From: Delphinapterus leucas | Taxonomy: Eukaryota > Chordata > Mammalia > Artiodactyla > Monodontidae | Length of the DNA: 64,000 bases | Assembly (NCBI RefSeq): GCF_002288925.2 | Contig: NW_022098022.1 | Location: 62,001 to 126,000, forward strand | Direction: 5' to 3' | In this document: positions 40,795 through 53,290 of the stretch, piece by piece | Layout: each line of letters begins with the position of its first letter | How positions within the stretch are numbered: the stretch's first letter is position 1 | Program-made: the position numbers and the translations under genes | The notes under the pieces: model-generated | What the model saw: only the letters and a program-made list of their open reading frames with translations | Told to the model about the DNA's origin: nothing | Databases searched by the model: none

Positions 40795-40965
40795 GCTCGT
40801 AATGTGCTTCCTTTGCTCACGCACAGCTTTCTATGTCTCTTTCAAGACTGAGCTGGGATCCTGCCTTCTCTGTAAAGTCTCCCCAGGTCTTCCTCAGCTG
40901 GAACTGATCTATTTCTTCTCCGAAATCCTACAGCAGTTATTGTCAGCAACCATCTTTTCGGCAGT
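40795..40965 (+). mobile_element. L2 LINE fragment
   Basis: 'tcaagactgagctgggatcctgccttctctgtaaagtctccccaggtcttcctcagctgg' follows the L2 3' order. Diverged. Confidence 0.5.
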
Positions 40966-41744
40966 GAATCGAGCACAGTTTTATGACAACTCTTCTACTG
41001 TCTAGAACTGTTATTGAGACATTTCACTTAACTTTTCACAATGATCTCTTCCTGCTCTAACAGGATGATTAACTCCATGAGAGCATGTGTGTCTCGTGTA
41101 TCTTTGTACCCACTGCCTTCCATTCCGCCCACATCTTTGCATCGTACCTTAAACAGATGTGTTTAATATTTCCATTTGAAAGTTATGGACCTGATTGCAC
41201 TTTAATTCAGTGAAGCGGCTGATCAGGAGCCAACTTCCTAGATCATTTTTTCCCGATTTCCTCCTGAACAGCCTGAAGAAATATGGTCAAACAGAATGCA
41301 AGAGAAAGAAGTCTTCCTGTTAGCATCCAGGGTTAACGGGCACATTTATCTTTGAGAGAGAAGGGAGATTATTATTTAAATGTCTTATTTTTAGCTTCTG
41401 TGTTTCAGTTAAAGCATGCTTATATATGGTTTTGGATTAGAAGGTTGGCAATAATATACACACTTGCCAAGACCCTAGAGATGATGTTTCCATTTAAACC
41501 CTTCTGATTAGAGGATGGCTTGACCTTTACAGGTCTTAAATCACTATAGACTGCTTACTGTTGCAGGGATGCTTTATTTTAACTTTTGTTAATGAAAATT
41601 GTTACATCTTTGGTATTGTTAAAAATGCCATTTGGTCCAGGTTTTAGATGGGCATTTTGTTATTAAATTGCTTCCCCTGCACAGTGATGCATGGCATGCA
41701 GCCTTTTGTGTTCATTCTCCTGCCCTTCCCCTGTTTTTCTTGAA
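40966..41744. other. Intergenic, nothing recognised
   Basis: AT-rich, no exon-like frame. Confidence 0.4.
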
Positions 41745-42150
41745 GAAGCAGTTATCAGTAATATATGCAGCTATAAGTAACAGACACCTGACTCTCAGTG
41801 GCTTAAACAAAAAATATTTTTTTCTTACGTAATAACTGCATTTGCTGGAGTTAGTTCAGTTACTCGATGATGTCGGCAAAGATGTGGGCTTTTTTCTTTA
41901 TTTTAACTTGGCTTTCTTTAGCATTATGTCTTAAAGCTTGTTTTGTCCAGCTCCAAGTGTCCCCGTAAGTACAAGAAGGGGGAGATGGGAGGTGGGGCAA
42001 GCAAGAGACTTCTCCCCTCTTGCCTGTCCTTTTTATCAGGAAAGCAGAAGCTTTCCCAGAAGCTCCCAGCTAATATTCCCTTATGTCTCATTGGCCACAA
42101 GTGGGTCAGTTGTCCCCTTAGCTGCAAGGGAGGCTGTCAGGGTGCTTGCA
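41745..42150. mobile_element. Old interspersed repeat, family not assigned
   Basis: 'agtaacagacacctgactctcagtggcttaaac' and later 'agaagctttcccagaagctcccagctaatattccc...ctcattggccacaag' are blocks I associate with a mammalian-wide repeat (LTR- or DNA-type). The class is uncertain. Confidence 0.35.
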
Positions 42151-42413
42151 TTCCAAGTTCCGTAGTGGAGTCTGCACGGGAGAAGGAGGTTAGTAGCAGA
42201 TGCTACTAATGATTTGGGCCGTACTTGAGAAATCGCATAATGGTCTAATTATGTAATTTCTACTCAACTGCTGTTCACATACTGGTGTTAAAGTATTAAT
42301 TGAGTTGAAAAGTGATACCTCCTTCACAGGAATTTTGTGAACTTTTGTATTGACTTTCAAACTCTTGTGTAGAAAATCTTAGTTTCTTATTTGGACAGAG
42401 CTATAAAAGAGAA

Positions 42414-42414
42414 A

Positions 42415-42445
<31 letters not shown>

Positions 42446-42458
42446 TACACTCACACAA
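42414..42458. repeat. (CA)n microsatellite
   Basis: Mostly uninterrupted CA units at 42414-42445 with a decayed right edge. Confidence 0.92.
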
Positions 42459-42599
42459 CATTTGAAGGTAAGTTACATCATAGCCTTTGGCCCCTAAATA
42501 CTGTGTGTGTTTCTCAAGAATAGGGCTATTTTCATATATAACCACAGTATACTTATCGACTTCAGTAAAGTTAATATTATTACAATACTTTAACCTACC

Positions 42600-42730
42600 A
42601 TTCATATTCCAGTTTCGTCAATTGACCCGATAACTTTCTTTGTAACATTTTCAGTACAGGATCCAGTCTAGGGTTTGATATTACATTTAATTGTCATGTC
42701 TGTTTAGCCTCTTTAATCTAGAACATTTCC
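42600..42730 (-). mobile_element. Possible L1 fossil fragment
   Basis: 'gtacaggatccagtctagggtttgatattacatttaattgtcatgtctgtttagcctctttaatctagaac' matches a block I recall from old L1M 3' ends. No coding capacity. Confidence 0.4.
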
Positions 42731-42794
42731 ACAGTGGCACTGATTCCTCAGAGAGCCCCTTTTCCCAGCTGCCTTATGCTAAGATTCCTTAGAT

Positions 42795-43350
42795 GCAGCA
42801 ATTTTCAAACTTTTTGGTCTCAGGGCCCCTTTACCACTTTTGTTCATGTGGATTATTGCAATTGATATTTAACCGCATTAGAAATTAAAACAGAAGTTTG
42901 AAAAATATTGTAATTGATTTAAAATAATAAACTCTTTACATGTTAACATAAATAACATACTTTTGTGAGAATAACTATTTTCCAGAACAGCAAAACATAT
43001 TTTGTGAAAAGAGTAGGATGGTCCTACATTTCTGCAACTCTTTTAAATGTCTGGCTTAATAGGAAACAGTTGGATTGTCATTTCTAGAGTGCTGTTTATG
43101 TGTTGTGATATGTTATTTTGGTGGAAGTATATGAAGGAAATCAGGCCACATGCAGATAGGTAGTTAGAAAAGGGAGGAGTATTTTAATAGCCATTTCAGA
43201 AAATTGTAAACACTCTTCTTTGATAACACACCAGAAGTTGATAAGTGATAGTTTCTTAAAGCATAGCTGCTATGTAAAGTATGAAACCACATCAGAAATG
43301 AACATTTCCTGTTAACTTACATGGAAACCCACTGGTCTATCTTGTACTTT
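42795..43350 (+). mobile_element. hAT-type DNA transposon fossil
   Basis: Begins 'caattttcaaactttttggtctcagggcccctttac' (a decayed CAGTGGTTCTCAAACTTTTTGG end) and continues through 'tacatgttaacataaataacatac', 'atgtctggcttaatagg' and 'aaaagggaggagtattttaatagcc', in the order of a long hAT/Charlie-like element. No open frame survives. Confidence 0.6.
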
Positions 43351-43735
43351 GAATTGATGTTTTACCTGTGCGCGCTGTTAGAACATGCCTTGGTCATTTG
43401 GAAAATCCTGGTTCACTGAGTTATGTAGATCTTCCACATGTTGACTCCTCTCATGGTACAGTATCCAAAAATCACTTTTATAAATATCACAACTGATCTC
43501 ATTCGAAAGATCCTTTAAGTATTGGGAAGCTGTCGAACTCACGGCGCCAGACAAGTTTACTGAAACTCTACTTTTATCTTAAAAGCTTGACCCTCAGCAT
43601 TTCTTCTCCCTTGATGCCCTGAGTTCTCACGAAGACTGCGGCCGCTTTCTGGGGCCTGCTTGTTCCTTGCTTCCTTTTCACTGAGTGGGAACAGTGGTGT
43701 TTCTGTCTAAGGCCCACGAGGCTGATTGGCCCTCT
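43351..43735. other. Intergenic, nothing recognised
   Basis: No repeat or exon identified. Confidence 0.4.
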
Positions 43736-44330
43736 TCTTGGTAGAGTTAGAGATTTTAATTACCCGCGGCAGCCCTCGAAGAGGTGATAAGCGACAGGGC
43801 ATCACCACTTGGACAACACAGGTCGGCACTGATTAGCGCGGCTGGTTAGAGCCACGACTAATGAGGCCGAGGTCACAGACTCGGCCCCGAAGCCCAGGCA
43901 GCCCGGCCACCCTCCAAATCGCCGCCCCGCCGGGTCAGCTGCCTCCGCAGATGCCCGCTGCCTTCTGGAAGGGGGCCAGGGAGGCGCGAGCCAGCAGCCA
44001 GCAAGGGCTCCTTTCGTTTAAAACCAAACAAAATAAGAACAGGGTCTCTAATGCGCCACGCCCGGCGATCCCTCTCTAGGAATATCAGACTTAATTACTT
44101 ACATTTAATTTGTTAGCCATTGGCTGGTGAATTTTTTAAAAGCCCGATGATTAATTAGCATTCTTATAATAAGCACCATTAAGATCTATTAATGAGAGTT
44201 GCAATGGATCAACGATTTAATTTTCTTAATAAAATGAATCGGGAAAGTATTGTTTAGGAGGAACTCCATACTGCGAGCATATGCTCTCTGCCTGTTTTGT
44301 GACCTTGATTTGTTTTGCGAGCCAGAAATG
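43736..44330. promoter_or_regulatory. Candidate conserved non-coding element (enhancer-like)
   Basis: The stretch is repeat-free and dense in homeodomain-type TAAT/ATTA sites (for example TTAATTA at 44091-44097 and TTAATTAG at 44151-44158). It also has an ATTGG (CCAAT) near 44119 and a full nuclear-receptor half-site with extension, TGACCTTGA at 44300-44308 (reverse of TCAAGGTCA, SF1/ERR type). Such AT-rich, motif-dense, non-repetitive islands next to a CpG island are typical of developmental enhancers. Conservation itself was not measured. Confidence 0.4.
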
Positions 44331-44779
44331 GAGCGGAGGATAAGCTGATTGCGGTACGTCCGCCAGCAGCTCTGACTTCCCAGAGCGAAGCCGGGCTGCG
44401 CGCGAGGACAGCGGAGTGTTCACGCAGCTCGCAAGCACCACAAGCTAAGGAGGGCGAAGCCCGCTGCAGCCTGTCCTGTCCCTTTCCTGCTGCATCCCCG
44501 GTGACGCTCACCGAGACAAGCTGACCGCAGCCTGTGACCCACGTCACACCCAGGACAAGTGGGAGGACGGTGCAAACTGGCTTCAGAAACGTGCCCGGCC
44601 AAAGCGCACCTGTCGGTAAATCCAGCGCTTTGCTGCCGGGTATGAACGTCCGTCTTCACGGCACGTCTTGATCAAGCAGCCACCCGGGAGGGAAGGCTCC
44701 AAAGGGCAGGAGGTACAGAGCAGCACCGTGACACGTGCCTGCCCCGAGCCCCCAAACAGCAACAGCGCCCGGCTGGCTT

Positions 44780-45260
44780 TCAAAGCGTCGCGGCGCGTTC
44801 TCCCGGGGCGACAGGTGCGCGGCTCGGATGCGATTCAGCGAGGGGCTCCTTGCCCGTCACCGACCGTCGGGCTGTAGAGGGCCGGCTGGGCGGGACGCGG
44901 AGGTGGCGGCCCGGGCCGGGGCCCAGAGCTCCGGGCTCCGCAGCCTGGACGCGGGACCCGAAGCCCGCGCAGGTCCCGAGAGCCCGGCCCCCGCCCCCGC
45001 CCTGCTGCCTGGGGAGCCCAGTCTGAGTGAGTAGCGGATCGCCTGCCTCAGCCCCTGAGGGTGGCGCCCGTGAACGTGGCGCGCGCGGGCGCTGGCTGCG
45101 CTTTGGCCCAGCTGGGAAGTCGGCCGGGCCCGGCGCAGGCAGCCCGGGTCCCCGCGGGCCGATGCTTTTCCCACGTGCTTTCGTGCGGTCCCTCCGCGGG
45201 GCGGGGATGATGCTTCAATTCAGACTCGCTCAGCCAGGGCTCTTCAGAGCCTCACTGTGG
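44780..45260 (+). promoter_or_regulatory. Second CpG island, possible promoter of an unannotated transcript
   Basis: CpG is dense through about 44780-45260 (for example 44881-45000), with GC-box-like GGGCGGG. A consensus splice donor CTGA|GTGAGT lies at 45027 on the plus strand. No recognisable protein is encoded; open frames on both strands are by-products of GC richness. It could drive a lncRNA or be an orphan or enhancer island. Confidence 0.5.
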
Positions 45261-47382
45261 GGGGGCGGGCGCCCTGCCTGTGACGGCTCCCTCCTCCTGC
45301 CTGTCCTCTCTTGCACACGGCCGTGCCGTTGCTCGCCGGCCGAGTGAGTTGTTAGTGTCCCCCGGCTGCGGTCGGCAGGCTTCCACTCCGGCGGGGGCGG
45401 CAGCGGCCCTGCAGGGAAGATGCGAGGCTCCTGGAATGCCCGCGTGGTGCCCGTGCGCTTGGAGCCTTGGAGCTCCGTGTGAATCTGCGGCCGTGGTGCG
45501 CAGCCTCGCACAGCGGTTGCTGAAGAACGTCAGAGTTGACAGTCTTCTTCTGTTCTTGAACTGTCCACTTACCCAGGCTTCTGCAGCCTCAGAGCTAGAA
45601 CTGGGATTAAAATGCAGGCTTCCTGACTCCGAGGCCTCGCCAGGATCCTGGGCCGAGTCACACTGAGCTAAGGCAGGCACGCGGGACTCTGCGGACCCCA
45701 CGCGCCGCTGGGTTTCCAGCCTCCCTCCGAACCTCCTGTTCCTGGTGCTCTGACCTTGCTGTGGCCTCTGTTTTGTTTCTCGGACATTCCTTCCCGGGTC
45801 AAGGCTGCCGCACTTGCTATTTTTCCTTCCTGGGTGGGAGCTTCCTCCCCCAGCCCTTCCCATCGCTGAACGCAGCTCAAGCCTTGCTCTTCAGAGACGC
45901 CAACCCTGACTACCTGCTCCCCCGTGGCCTCAGCTTCCAGTTACTGTTACCCCAGCCTGGCAGGGGTCGTGTTGTGTCACTCCTGGAAGCCCCATCCTCT
46001 GGGTTCTCTGTGAATGACGTCCCTACAGTCGTGCCACAGAGTGATCCTTGGAAGCTTTCCTATCTTGGGGTAGGGCTGATCATGGCCAGGCCAGCTGCAG
46101 CGGAGGCAGACTGCCCAGTTCCAGACCCTGGACTCAGATCCTTTGCTGGGGAGCGGCAGGTGCTGGGGGGACAGGCCAGCCACAGCTTTGGAGACACAGT
46201 GCGGACTCACAGTTGCGCAGTAATTGGGGCAGGTGGTGATGGGAGGGAGGGAAGGCCACAGGTTTTCCAAGAGGCAGTGAGCAAGCGAGGGGACAAGCCC
46301 ACGGTGGGGACCACGGGAGGCTCAGAGGAGCCAGGGAGGGGCGCCAGGAGCGGGGGTCTAAGTGAGCAGCAGGGAGAGACTCTCAGCAGGTGACAGAGCC
46401 CCAGTCCCCCGGGCAGGACCGCGAGAGGGGAACCGCCGGAGCACGGCAGGCAGGCCCCCTGTCCTCAAGGGGCTGGGCTGTCGGGCAGTGACCTCCTCGC
46501 CAGAACTGGGACCCGACCTCAGTCACCGGGACGAGCCAGGGGCTCAAGCTCCCGAGTCCCTGTCTTAAGGACCGTCCTTCCTCCAGTATGTCAAGAAGCT
46601 CTGCTCAGGGGTAGGAAGCCAGGAGGATGTGGACTCGACACAGTCCCGGGAAGGCGCCGGGAAGAGCTTATTACAACTGAGAACCATATATGGAGAAAAA
46701 AATAAATCTGATCGTTTGATGCATTAAATACAGTCATTTTTCCCTTGAACATTTACTTGCATTACATCCTCCTGGAACAGTGTGTCAGAAGAATACATAA
46801 CCCCACCCCCTTTTTCTTTTCAAATAACAATTTTTCCCAATGACACAGAAGAAAGGATTCCCAAGTTGGCTCAGGGCTCCCATCGCCTGGTGTACGGCCT
46901 CTCACACAGAAACCTCATCAGGAAAACCAGAGTTCACTCCGTCCTACTGACACCCCCTCCCTCTCTTGGGATTTAAACAAGGACGTGTGAGGCAAACAGA
47001 GACTCTCAGTAGAAAGTCTCACGAAAATTGGTGCAAAGTGTGATTTTAAATATCTGGTGCCCAGGGGTGAGGCGGGAGGGAGGGAGGAACACGTGGATTT
47101 TTAGGGCAGTGGAACTACTCTTAATGATAAAGCTGGATACTTCTGTCAAACCCACAGAATGTACAGCACAAAGAGTGAACCCAAGTACAAACTATAGGCC
47201 TTAGTTCATAATCACATATCAACATTAGATTATCAGTCGTGACAAACGTGCCACACTAATGCAAGATATTAATAACAGGAGAATTTGTGTGCATGGCTTC
47301 TAGGGGGAGAGAATTGAGGGATAATATGGGAACTCTCTGTACTTCTCTCTCAATTTTTCTGCACATCTAAAACTGCTTTAGT
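45261..47382. other. GC-rich then average intergenic DNA, no gene seen
   Basis: A 210-codon open frame at 45761-46393 has no recognisable domain, no splice context and a low-complexity composition, so I do not call it a gene. Confidence 0.45.
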
Positions 47383-47507
47383 GGCTTCCCTGGCGGTCCA
47401 GTGGTTGAGACTCCGCGCTTCCACTGCAGGGGACGCAGGTTCCATCCCTGGTCGGTCGGGGAACTAAGATCCCACATGCTGTGCAGTGCAGCCAAAAAAA
47501 AAAAAAA
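47383..47507 (+). mobile_element. tRNA-derived SINE, short variant
   Basis: 'ggcttccctggcggtccagtggttgagactccgcgcttccactgcagg', B-box-like 'ggttccatccctggtcgg', and an A tail at 47494-47507. Related to 17305-17419. Target-site duplication not obvious. Confidence 0.85.
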
Positions 47508-47689
47508 CTTCTTAAAAATAAGATCTGACATTTAAAAAAATCTAAACTTCCAGCTATAAGATAAATAAATACTAGGGATGTATATGATATGGTACAATAA
47601 GATAGAATTAATACTGCTGCTGTACATTGCGTACGTAAGTTGTTAAGAGAGAAAATCCTGAGTTCTCATCACAAGGAAAAACATTTTTT

Positions 47690-47855
47690 TCTTTTTGTTT
47701 AATGTTGTATCTCTAGGAGATGATGGATGTTCACTAAACGTATTGTGGGCATCATTTCATGTTGTGTGTAAGTCACATAATTCTGCTGTACACCTTACAC
47801 TTACACAGTGCTGTATGTCAATTATATCCCAAAACTGGAAGAAAAAAAACCTAAA
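47690..47855 (+). mobile_element. L1 LINE 3'-end fragment
   Basis: 'taggagatgatggatgttcactaaacgtattgtgggcatcatttcatg', then 'cacataattctgctgtacaccttacacttacacagtgctgtatgtcaattatatc' and an A tail. This is the 3' UTR of an older L1. Confidence 0.8.
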
Positions 47856-48574
47856 AAAAAGTGGCCAGGTCACAATGAACAATTTGAGTGAGAAGCCACT
47901 CAGAAAAGTACAAAAGGGACAGAGAGAAAGGGCACATGCACCCCGTTTCCTTTGCTACTTTTTACACCATAAGGATGGACGTACTCGGATCAGAAACCAT
48001 TCTTGCGTTTGCACGACGATGATAGTAATGAATTATGAGTTTTCTGAGGCGGATAGGTGTACAGATATCCAAACAAAGGAACAAAAATCACCAAAGTTAG
48101 GTATCAGGATCTCCTTCACGTTCTATGGTCTTTTTGTCTGCTGGGATCTCTTTCTCCCTAGGTGTGAAATAGAGACAAGTTAGATGAGTTTCCCTTTCTA
48201 GTATATTTAAAAGAGGATCTTGGAGTCAAGCAAAATTGGAAGAAAAAAATTGGAACTAGAAAGGATAGTGCTGGGTGAAATTCAGCAGAGGGGCTCCATA
48301 GTGAAACAGACTAAGGGTGGTGAGGAGTTTGAAGGTTGAGGAAAAAATGGAGAAAAAAATAGTTATTCTTGAAGGCCTGAAATAGGCAAAAGTGGAGACA
48401 TTTAAAGGGATAGGAGCCCCGGGGAGAAATAAGTCAAGGACAGCACTGAGGAGAGGGTACAGCTTCTTAGGAGAATAGAGAGTGGTCAGTCCTTTCAGGA
48501 GGAGCCGGATGGGGTTACGGGGTAGGTGGACCGGCCCCAGTGCTGCTATCGTGTCTGAAATTACCCCTTCACGA
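47856..48574. other. Intergenic, nothing recognised
   Basis: No exon or named repeat. Confidence 0.35.
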
Positions 48575-49040
48575 AACACCACCCACAGCCATGTGCATGG
48601 CAGCACTGGTCACGGTAGCCAAGAGGTGGAAGCAGCCCAGGAGTCCATTGATGGATGGGTGGATAAACAAGCTGTGGCATCTCATTGCAATGGAATATTA
48701 TCCAGCCTTAAAAAGGAAGGAAATCCTGACACCTGCTACAACACGGATGAACCTTGAGGATATTATGCTAAGTGAAGTAATCCAGTAACAAAAAGGCAAA
48801 TACTGCATGATTGCACTTATACAAGCTACCCCGGGTAGTTAAAAATACATAGAGACAGAAAGTCGCAGGGTGGTTACCAGGAGCCCAGGGCAGTGGCGAT
48901 GGGGAGGTCGTTTAATGGATACAGAGTCTCAGTTTTGCAAGACGAAAAAACTCTGGAGGATACACTGAACTGTGCACTTAGACCTGATTAAGATGGTCAA
49001 TTTTACGGTACTCGTGCTTTACCACAATGAGAAATAAAAC
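48575..49040 (+). mobile_element. L1 LINE 3'-half fragment
   Basis: 'gaagcagcccaggagtccattgatggatgggtggataaac', 'gcaatggaatattatccagccttaaaaagg', 'gatattatgctaagtgaagtaatcc' then a 3' UTR ending 'ttaccacaatgagaaataaaacc'. Degraded ORF2 end, no intact frame. Confidence 0.85.
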
Positions 49041-52000
49041 CAAAACAGCTGCCCCACCCCTGGAGTGGTCACCAGGGGCCACATCGTGAATTTTCTCATC
49101 ATTTTGGGGGATCTTCTGAGCTGCGCTCCTGACTTAGCCCCGTCCCCAGCTCTGTCCCTCTCTACAGTCCCTCGGTCCCCAGCCATCCTTGCTCTCAACT
49201 CAAGGATCCAAGGAAGCACATGCTCAGCTTCCTGGTTATGCCTTGTTTTCTCTGCCCGAGGGTCTCGGGCTGTCTCAGGAGGACGGCCCTGCCTTGCCCC
49301 GTTCCCTAGGACCCCGCAGTACAGACTGCCCCCCACCGTGAGTGCCCCTTAGCTCCCTGGGCCTCTCACCCCGCCCTCGTTGGCATACATACAATTGTAA
49401 CACGACTGTGCAGGGAGCAGGGCTTGCTCTGGACCCCGTGCTCCCGAGAATTCGAGGCAGAGCCGAATTTCTTTTACCACTTAGTAACTGGAGTTTTGCA
49501 GGCTTGGGATTACTGCTAATGGAAAGCAAATGGGCTACGAATCAAGAGATAAGCACTTCAACAGCCAGCACCACTCGGTAAAGCAGAGAGGCTATCGTGG
49601 CACTTTACGTGCCTAGAGATCATCATTTGTAGAAAGATTTGCAAACTCCTCACTAGCCCAGAAACACGATGCCCCACTAGGCTGTCCAGCGGCCCGGACC
49701 GGCCCTGCCTGGCGGTAGCAGTTAAGTGGCTGCCCAGCAGGGAAGCACGGCTGGCTGCTGGAGGCCCAGGCACACCTCCTTGGCAGGGGAGAGATTTAAT
49801 TTTGTCTTCACTCTCTGTCTGGTACCCAAACCTCAGAGAAGCCCTCAGAGCCCAAAGCCCTTCCGTATGCCCCTCCCTAGACTCCCTCAGCCTTGTCGCC
49901 CACCGCGGCCCAGAGAACAGGCGGTGACAGGCCTGGGACAGGGCTGCTGCAGGCGAGGGGCCCTGCACAGTGGCTCTTGACTCTGGGAGAGAGAAGTGGC
50001 TGTAAAGACTGACGTTTCCCGGGGTTTGCTGACCTCTGGTCTCCAGGCTCGTCTTGCCCTTTCTCCTCCGGGGAGAGTGTCAGCCCATCATACATTTACA
50101 TGAGGGGCCTTTTCTCCACAGATCACATCACCCCCTCTCCAGTTGCTAAAAGGCAATTTAATATGCAGAAGCTCTGCTAGAACAGCGTTAGGTTATGACA
50201 TGAGGAAATGGAAAAAAGAAAAACAACAACACAACAACCTAAGCCCACTCTCCGCCCTTCAGTCGTCCTCTGAGAGTGACGTGGCCATTGCTCAAGGACG
50301 GAGCAGGTGTGCTGTGCTCCTGGGCTCAGCCAACGGGAGGGAAACAGGCAAGTTCAGCTGTTGGCCAAAGGCTGTCAGGACTCATGTAAGTTCTCAAGTT
50401 CAAGTCGCTCCCGGGGCTGCAGGGGCTCGTGTTTCCGCTCCCTCGGCTGCAGTTGCTGAGACATTTGCAGACCCCCTCCTGGAGGCGCCCCTCAGCCCCG
50501 CCCCTCAGCGGTAACTTCCTCACTCAGCCATTAAATGTCACTGCAGCCCTTTGCACAGGGGACAGAATCTACATCTAGCCGTAAAGAAGGTGGTGAAATG
50601 AAAGATGTTGTGAAATGACATTGTTTTCCAGCAGGTTTGTCATATCTCCTGCATGGAGGAAAATTGCTTTCTGTAAATCTTGGTCCAACAGAACAAAAAC
50701 ACCTATTTCTTTCCAGTTGGGGAGACAGCCATCCTCATGGGCATAATGAAGGTATTGTACGCTGGGACTTTTACAAAGTCTGAGGGAACCAATCTGAAAT
50801 CTTGACAGATATGATCTTTCCAGGATGCACTGTTCGGTGATGGTGGCGAAAGACCTCAATTAATTTATGAGCGAGGACAGTGGGATGTGACCCCTTGTGC
50901 ATAGTCTAGGTGGAGCTGTCCCTGTCTGCATTTATGTTCTGGTAATTTAAAAAGATTTATATTAAGCTTTTCTTTCATTTTGAGAGTAGATTAAAATTCT
51001 AATGGAAACCATTTGTATGCATTTGTTGAATTGAATAGTATTTATGGCTGTGTTAAAAAAAAGTTGCAAAATTCTGCTGATAATGAAGTCAGTGAAGCAA
51101 GAATAAGTGTAAAAACAGGAAGAGAAGGCTGAATGGAAACCACACTGTATTAAACAAGTATAATGAGGGAGCCGAGCCGGGTAGAGCGAGACTGGGATTA
51201 GGCCCCGGAGTGGGATAGGTTTCCTTATTTAGTGCAAGGTTTTTATAGCTCTTTTATAACTTAAAACCAAATTTACATTTCGAAATAGGCCAGATCGGGC
51301 CTCACAAACCCCATGGCCATGTCACCCTTTCCCATCATTCTTGAACCTGTGCCAGTGTCCAGGACACACAGGAAGGAAGAAAAATCTAAGCAGCGACCCG
51401 GAGAAAAGATGCTGATCCCAGGAAAAGCAGACACTGCGCGTAAGAGGCCAGAGGTTGGCAAGTAAGGGGCAAATCTGAGCTTAGGAGCGTCAGGCAGGTG
51501 GCAGGGAGGTTGCCCCCAGCACCTTCTGGGTGGGACCAGGGACATCCCGGTACTCGGATCTGTCCGTGCGCCCCTGGTGTCCACGTTCGTTGCCGTGGCC
51601 ACTTGACCGGTACCTGGACTTGGAGACTGCAGTCATCTCTGTGGTGAAGGGCAGGGAGCGCTCAGCGGCCTTTCGCCAGCCGCGAAACGAGTGCCAATGG
51701 CGTGACGACCTGCGAACACAAGCAAGCACAAGGCTTTCCCTCTGTCACCTTCTCCAGGGGACAGAAGCTCAGGCCTCCTATCTTGCTGGGAAGGCAGAGA
51801 AAGCTGACGTCCTGTCAACATCCATCTCAGAGCCGACAGAGGGCATTTCACCAGGAAACTCACATTTTTCTCAGAAACAGCATCTTAGAGTCAGGGAAAC
51901 ACCAAGCATGATGGTTAACAGCTCTAAGCGAGAAGATGGAAATTTCCTGAGAGCCCACACCGCTCTGCTCCTGGGCTGTTGTCCTTTCCTCCCAGTTGTA

Positions 52001-52299
52001 AGCATATTCTTTAACAGAGTTACACGGATGTCATAAAATGCCTTACAATGCATCAGAGCGGAATTGTGCATTAGCGAATTTCACAGATGTAAACCTGTGT
52101 TGCTGTCAACAAAAGCCTGCGTGGAAAATCAGGGGTATCTTAAGAAAGAACCGTCTTCTCTCAAAATTACACCACAGCCGGAAATGCGGATGTCCCCACA
52201 CCACCCAAAGCACAGCCCTGCGAGTCTCACCAGCCTCAGAGTCTGGGCACTTCTCCTCTATTTAGTTCACGTTGCCTCTGTGAGGCTAAAAAATGGGTC
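49041..52299. other. Intergenic, mostly unassigned
   Basis: GC-rich parts alternate with a repeat-poor AT-rich block at 50570-51260 ('ggaaaattgctttctgtaaatc', 'cctcaattaatttatgagcg') that could be conserved non-coding DNA. No coding gene was recognised. Confidence 0.35.
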
Positions 52300-52385
52300 T
52301 CTCTGGTCACTGTGTACCCCTGGCACCCAGCACAGTTCCTGGCACACAGAAGGTGCTCAACACATCTTTGCTGAGCTAAACATAT
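52300..52385 (+). mobile_element. L2 LINE 3'-end fragment
   Basis: 'gtgtacccctggcacccagcacagttcctggcacacagaaggtgctcaacacatctttgctga' is the classic L2 3' end, lightly diverged. Confidence 0.65.
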
Positions 52386-52617
52386 ATGTTCTAGGCCCCA
52401 GGGGAGATGCAACATGAGTGAAACAAGCAAGGTTCCTGCTGGTCCCAGGCTAGAAACCTCAGCCCGGGTGGGTGGTGTCTGCACCTTAGTAGGCACCCAG
52501 CTCAGGTCCTCAGCCTAAGTTTGTTACTAGTGACAAGTTTTCAACATTTACTTTTCTATTAACTGCCCTTCACCCCCAATATCAGAACACAACTTTATAT
52601 AATTTAATAGAAACCCA

Positions 52618-52964
52618 GGGCTTCCCTGGTGGCGCAGTGGTTAAGAATCCGCATGCCAATGCAGGGGACACAGGTCCGAGCCCTGGTCCATGAAGATCCC
52701 ACATGCCGCAGAGCAACTAAGCCCGTGCACCACAACTACTGAGCCTGCGCTCTACAGCCCTCGAGCCACAACTACTGAGCCCACGTGACACAACTACTGA
52801 AGCCTGCGCACCTAGAGCTCCGCAACAAGAGAAGCCACCGCAGTGAGAAGCCCGTGCACCGCAACGAAGAGTAGGCCCCGCTCGCCACAACTAGAGAAAA
52901 GCCTGCACGCAGCAACGAGGACCCAACACAGCCAAACATAAAAGTTAATTAATTAATTTAAAAA
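52618..52964 (+). mobile_element. Long-form tRNA-derived SINE (full length)
   Basis: Head GGGCTTCCCTGGTGGCGCAG at 52619-52638, then repeated 'ccacaactactgagcc' modules, and a tail '(TTAA)n...aaaaaa'. Target-site duplication AATAGAAACCCA at 52606-52617 and 52965-52976. Confidence 0.95.
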
Positions 52965-53014
52965 AATAGAAACCCATAAGCCAGTTGCTAGAAGTTTTAC
53001 ATACTTTTGTCCTC

Positions 53015-53150
53015 CTTGGATTCCCGAATTAATCCTGGAAAGCAGGTGACATTATTATTATCATCATCTCGTTCACAAATGAGAAAAGAGTCGTGGGGAG
53101 ATTTAATAGCTCACCTATTGTCATATAACTACTATGCAGGAGAGGAGAAT
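53015..53150 (-). mobile_element. MIR SINE fragment
   Basis: 'gacattattattatcatcatctcgttcacaaatgagaaaa...' is the reverse of the MIR core and 3' part. Confidence 0.55.
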
Positions 53151-53194
53151 TTGATTTCATGTTTGATTCCAAGCCCAGTTAGCAAGTATTGGCT

Positions 53195-53290
53195 GGACAT
53201 CGGTGCCTGGCACTGTGCTGGGCAGGGTTGGGGGTGTCACAATACATTGTCCCTGCCCTCAAGAAGCTCATAAACCGATAAGGAAAGCCC
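53195..53290 (+). mobile_element. L2 LINE fragment
   Basis: 'cggtgcctggcactgtgctgggcaggg' and 'tgtccctgccctcaagaagctcataaa' are in L2 order. An A tract at 53300-53317 follows. Confidence 0.55.

Noticed and set aside
45761..46393. 210-codon plus-strand frame downstream of the second CpG island
   Set aside because: No recognisable domain, biased composition, and no conserved splice or poly(A) context. Kept only as an open frame.
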